From Haliotis asinina (taxonomy: Eukaryota > Mollusca > Gastropoda > Lepetellida > Haliotidae), in contig NC_090290.1 of assembly GCF_037392515.1 (NCBI RefSeq), positions 20,287,753-20,351,752 on the forward strand: DNA of 64,000 nt, given 5' to 3'. Shown here in pieces: positions 61,641 through 64,000 of this stretch. The notes under the pieces were generated by a model. The model was not told the origin of the DNA, did not search any database, and saw nothing but the letters and a program-made list of their open reading frames with translations. Both the position numbers and the translations under genes were made by a program. Position 1 is the first letter of the stretch; every line of letters begins with the position of its first letter.

Positions 61641-62584
61641 TGGTTCATGATAATAGCTCTCGCATCGTTGAGTCAGTCCTGAGCACCCAACTGATGATTG
61701 TAGAAGGCAAAGGATAATGGGCACGTTGTGTCGTGTAGGAAGGGATTCTGGTAGCTGAGGGCAATTTCTTCAAGATAGGTGGAGCAATGAAGCCGGTTCT
61801 GTGAATATCATTCCTGCTAGATCTACTCTGAGATGTTGCACACGGTTCATTAAAAATGGCAACATTAACAAGAATTTCAAATGCATAATTTCATTTATGC
61901 TTTCGCCTAGTCTTATGTCCAAGGGCTGATGGCACATTGGCAGTCTGGTGGAAAAGCAACTCTACTGAGTATCCTTGATGCTTCAAGACGGAAACCCACA
62001 TGTTTTTAACATTGACATGACACTCTGTGAAATCTAAACGCTAAACATAGCTGATGAAACCTTCTTGAAAAACCATGTCCACTTGACACTGATCCTGGTG
62101 TTAACAACCAGATATTGCACACACAAAACTTCAGCTGATTGCTATCTACGTTTCCTTGTAAATAAGACCCAAGATATGAATGACACTTATGACGTGGTGG
62201 ATGCAACTTTAGAGCACTGGGCGCAATGGTGATTTTCAACAGCTTCTGGCTCTTCAGTAATGACTGGATCGGAGAGAAAGAGGAGCGGTAAATAATCACA
62301 ACCGAACCGAACCGAACAACTACAGAACTGCAGGGGCCCTTGTCTAGCATGTATAGATCGAGTAATCAAAAACATGGTTACCTAACATAACCAAATCACT
62401 ACGCAGAGCCCTTAGTAATAGTGCCACTTGCTTTACAATTGTTTTATAACCGTGGTGTCGCCATAGATGGATATGATCTTCGTTATTATTCTGATGAAGC
62501 GGACGAAGGGAGTAATCATTGTGTTCAATAGACAACTAGGCAGCGATCCCTCGAGCTCTTCTGAAATAGAAGGCGAGAAAATCA
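61641..62584. other. Upstream region of ELP2
   Basis: No convincing gene; the 62,500-62,596 stretch should contain the ELP2 5' UTR. A divergent transcript cannot be excluded. Confidence 0.4.
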
Positions 62585-62604
62585 ATTCTATCCAAGATGG
62601 CGAC
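62585..62604 (+). promoter_or_regulatory. YY1-like site overlapping the ELP2 start codon
   Basis: CCAAGATGGCGACG contains the YY1 core AAGATGGCG spanning the ATG. Such sites at the start codon are a known feature of TATA-less housekeeping promoters. No TATA box is seen just upstream. Confidence 0.5.
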
Positions 62605-62722
62605 GATAAACACATGTTATATCAGCTGCGGATGCAATCGTACACCTCAAAGTGCTGATTGGGGACGAAATAACTTGATTTGCTACGGGTCGTGTAGGGC
62701 TGTGGCTATCTATCGACCAGAG
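62597..62722 (+). CDS. ELP2: ELP2 coding exon 1 (Elongator subunit 2)
   Basis: 42 codons starting MATINTCYISCGCNR, with LICYGSCRAVAIYRPE at the end; donor GTAATG, phase 0. The pattern of Cys-containing start, NLI-YGSC-AVA-Y matches the N-terminus of Elongator complex protein 2, a WD40 scaffold of the tRNA-wobble-modifying Elongator complex in the cytosol. The gene continues beyond the window. The identification uses only this and the next exon. Confidence 0.75.
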
Positions 62723-63258
62723 GTAATGATCTGATGTATACATCAAACTGGAACATTTACACAGTTCATAATCTGAGTTGAACCGATGCGTTCAGAATCA
62801 CTACTTTGACAACTGCAGACACGTAGGTTGACAAAATGTAAACAATAGGTACAGAGTAAAGGTTTCTGTCAAAATGTACCAGATTGTTTGAAGTATGTCA
62901 TGTTTACTCGGCCACACGTTCCTGACTGTTATATATCGCCGTGGTTCGCAGCTCTTTATTGCGTCGATAGTTTAAAAGATTGCATCACAATACTGACCAT
63001 TTAACCGATTTATTTCAGGTGTGGTAATTTGGCAGGTTAGGTTAGGAAAGGGCAAAAACATAAAAAAACATAAAGGAAGAAATAGATAAATAAATAAATA
63101 AATGAGAGATTCAAGGGAGTTTGGGGTGAAATTAGAGAATCATCCAATAAATCCACATAAATCATATTAAATGATGATGGGAGTATAAGTCTATAGCTGA
63201 GGAAAGATAACAATATAATATTTAAGAAGGAAGTTATTATCCTCGTTATGTTTAGGGC

Positions 63259-63312
63259 ATATGTTCCGATAAGTCTCCACTATACCCTGGAAGCATCTAC
63301 GGCTCAGCCTGA
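63259..63312 (+). repeat. Solo arm of the 9.2-kb element family
   Basis: CATATGTTCCGATAAGTCTC, CACTATACCCTGGAAGCATC and TACGGCTCAGCC match the arms at 9236 and (inverted) 9662. In ELP2 intron 1. Confidence 0.65.
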
Positions 63313-63552
63313 TAAATGTATTACTTTCTAAGTATGTAAGCTGAGTGCTTATGGGTTTTGCTTGTCTTACTGAAAAATTGGTGGTACCCCACTTCGGTGC
63401 CCAATGTAATGAATTCGTTTTATGTGCCCAGATGTGTCATCAGGACATCACATAGCAAAGGGATTGTTAATTTCTGCTATAGATTTAATAATTTGCTGGA
63501 GTTGAGTCATGCAGTATTATCATGATGACATTTACAACTGTTTTTTACCCAG

Positions 63553-63646
63553 GGCTGGTCAACAAAACCTGCAAGTGTCATCTGCACTCTCACTGGTCAC
63601 CAGGACAGAGTCAACTGTGTTCAGTGGATACGGAATCCAGATAACA
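63553..63646 (+). CDS. ELP2: ELP2 coding exon 2, first WD40 blade
   Basis: Joined in phase 0 to exon 1, giving ...CTLTGHQDRVNCVQWI, a WD40 GH...W unit at the position expected in ELP2. Donor GTAAGT, phase 1 out; later exons lie outside the window. Confidence 0.78.
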
Positions 63647-64000
63647 GTAAGTTGTGTGGCACCTGTGAGGCCAAAGTAGAAATGATTACAGTGTATTAGG
63701 AATCATTTTTGCTGTCAATTCCCATATACTCGGGGTGAAGTATCTGCTTTATGAGAAGGCCTCAGTAAAAGTTTCATTTCTTAAATGAGTGTGAATATTA
63801 TTCCGATCTACGGTATGATCTTCTTTCTAAGGACTGCTTTTCCAACATTTATTTCACCTCAGGGAATCAATTTAAAATCATTATGCAAAGTGGTAGCTTA
63901 GCTATGCCCTAAGCAATAGTTGTTACTGCTATGTATAAAAGGAGAATGTTTCAGCTTGCATTGTAAATAGTGCAGTTTTGAATTTTGTCACTGATATATT

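Overview
The window is animal nuclear DNA, most likely from a marine gastropod close to abalone (Haliotis). This is judged from one recurrent interspersed repeat that I associate with that group, from intron-rich genes with GT-AG junctions, and from many decayed Tc1, Penelope, LINE and tRNA-SINE fragments. It is not bacterial or organellar. The species assignment is an inference.

Layout. Positions 1-12,170 hold only repeats: a tandem-repeat-flanked Penelope-like GIY-YIG fragment, LINE 3' ends, Tc1 remnants and SINE copies. From 12,173 to 48,631 (+) I could reconstruct 22 coding exons of one gene, with every intron phase compatible and a single reading frame of about 1,194 codons. The product is a single-pass receptor: EMI-like module, two EGF-like modules, a long beta-rich ectodomain, one fibronectin type III domain, a transmembrane helix and a tyrosine-kinase-like domain. 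The 5' coding exon(s) with the signal peptide were not found. The kinase domain has HRK in place of HRD and GFG in place of DFG, so it is probably a receptor pseudokinase.

The 15.8-kb intron between exons 12 and 13 of this gene contains the most notable object: an apparently complete 14.5-kb Polinton/Maverick (23,198-37,698). It has terminal inverted repeats identical by eye over 239 bp (apart from an 81-bp gap), a 5-bp TAATG target duplication, and thirteen or fourteen uninterrupted ORFs. The left two thirds is a minus-strand block: retroviral-type integrase, protein-primed DNA polymerase B, a small paralogue of the polymerase N-terminal region, a Cys/His-rich protein, small membrane proteins, an A32-like packaging ATPase and the major capsid protein. 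The right third holds a coiled-coil membrane protein (+), a 389-aa tail-anchored protein (-), then a plus-strand run of penton-like protein, two fibre-like paralogues and a two-helix membrane protein. No adenain-type maturation protease was found. The set is what a virus-like, capsid-forming, self-synthesising transposon needs: replication, integration, packaging, and a capsid with possible receptor-binding spikes.

From 48.6 to 62.6 kb the DNA is again repeat-rich: a MITE, tRNA-SINEs, a tyrosine-recombinase (Crypton-like) fragment, an ISXO2/Merlin-type exon, G-rich hexamer repeats and a possible minus-strand 5' exon. At 62,597 (+) begins a second host gene, recognisable as the first two coding exons of Elongator subunit ELP2, which runs off the right edge.
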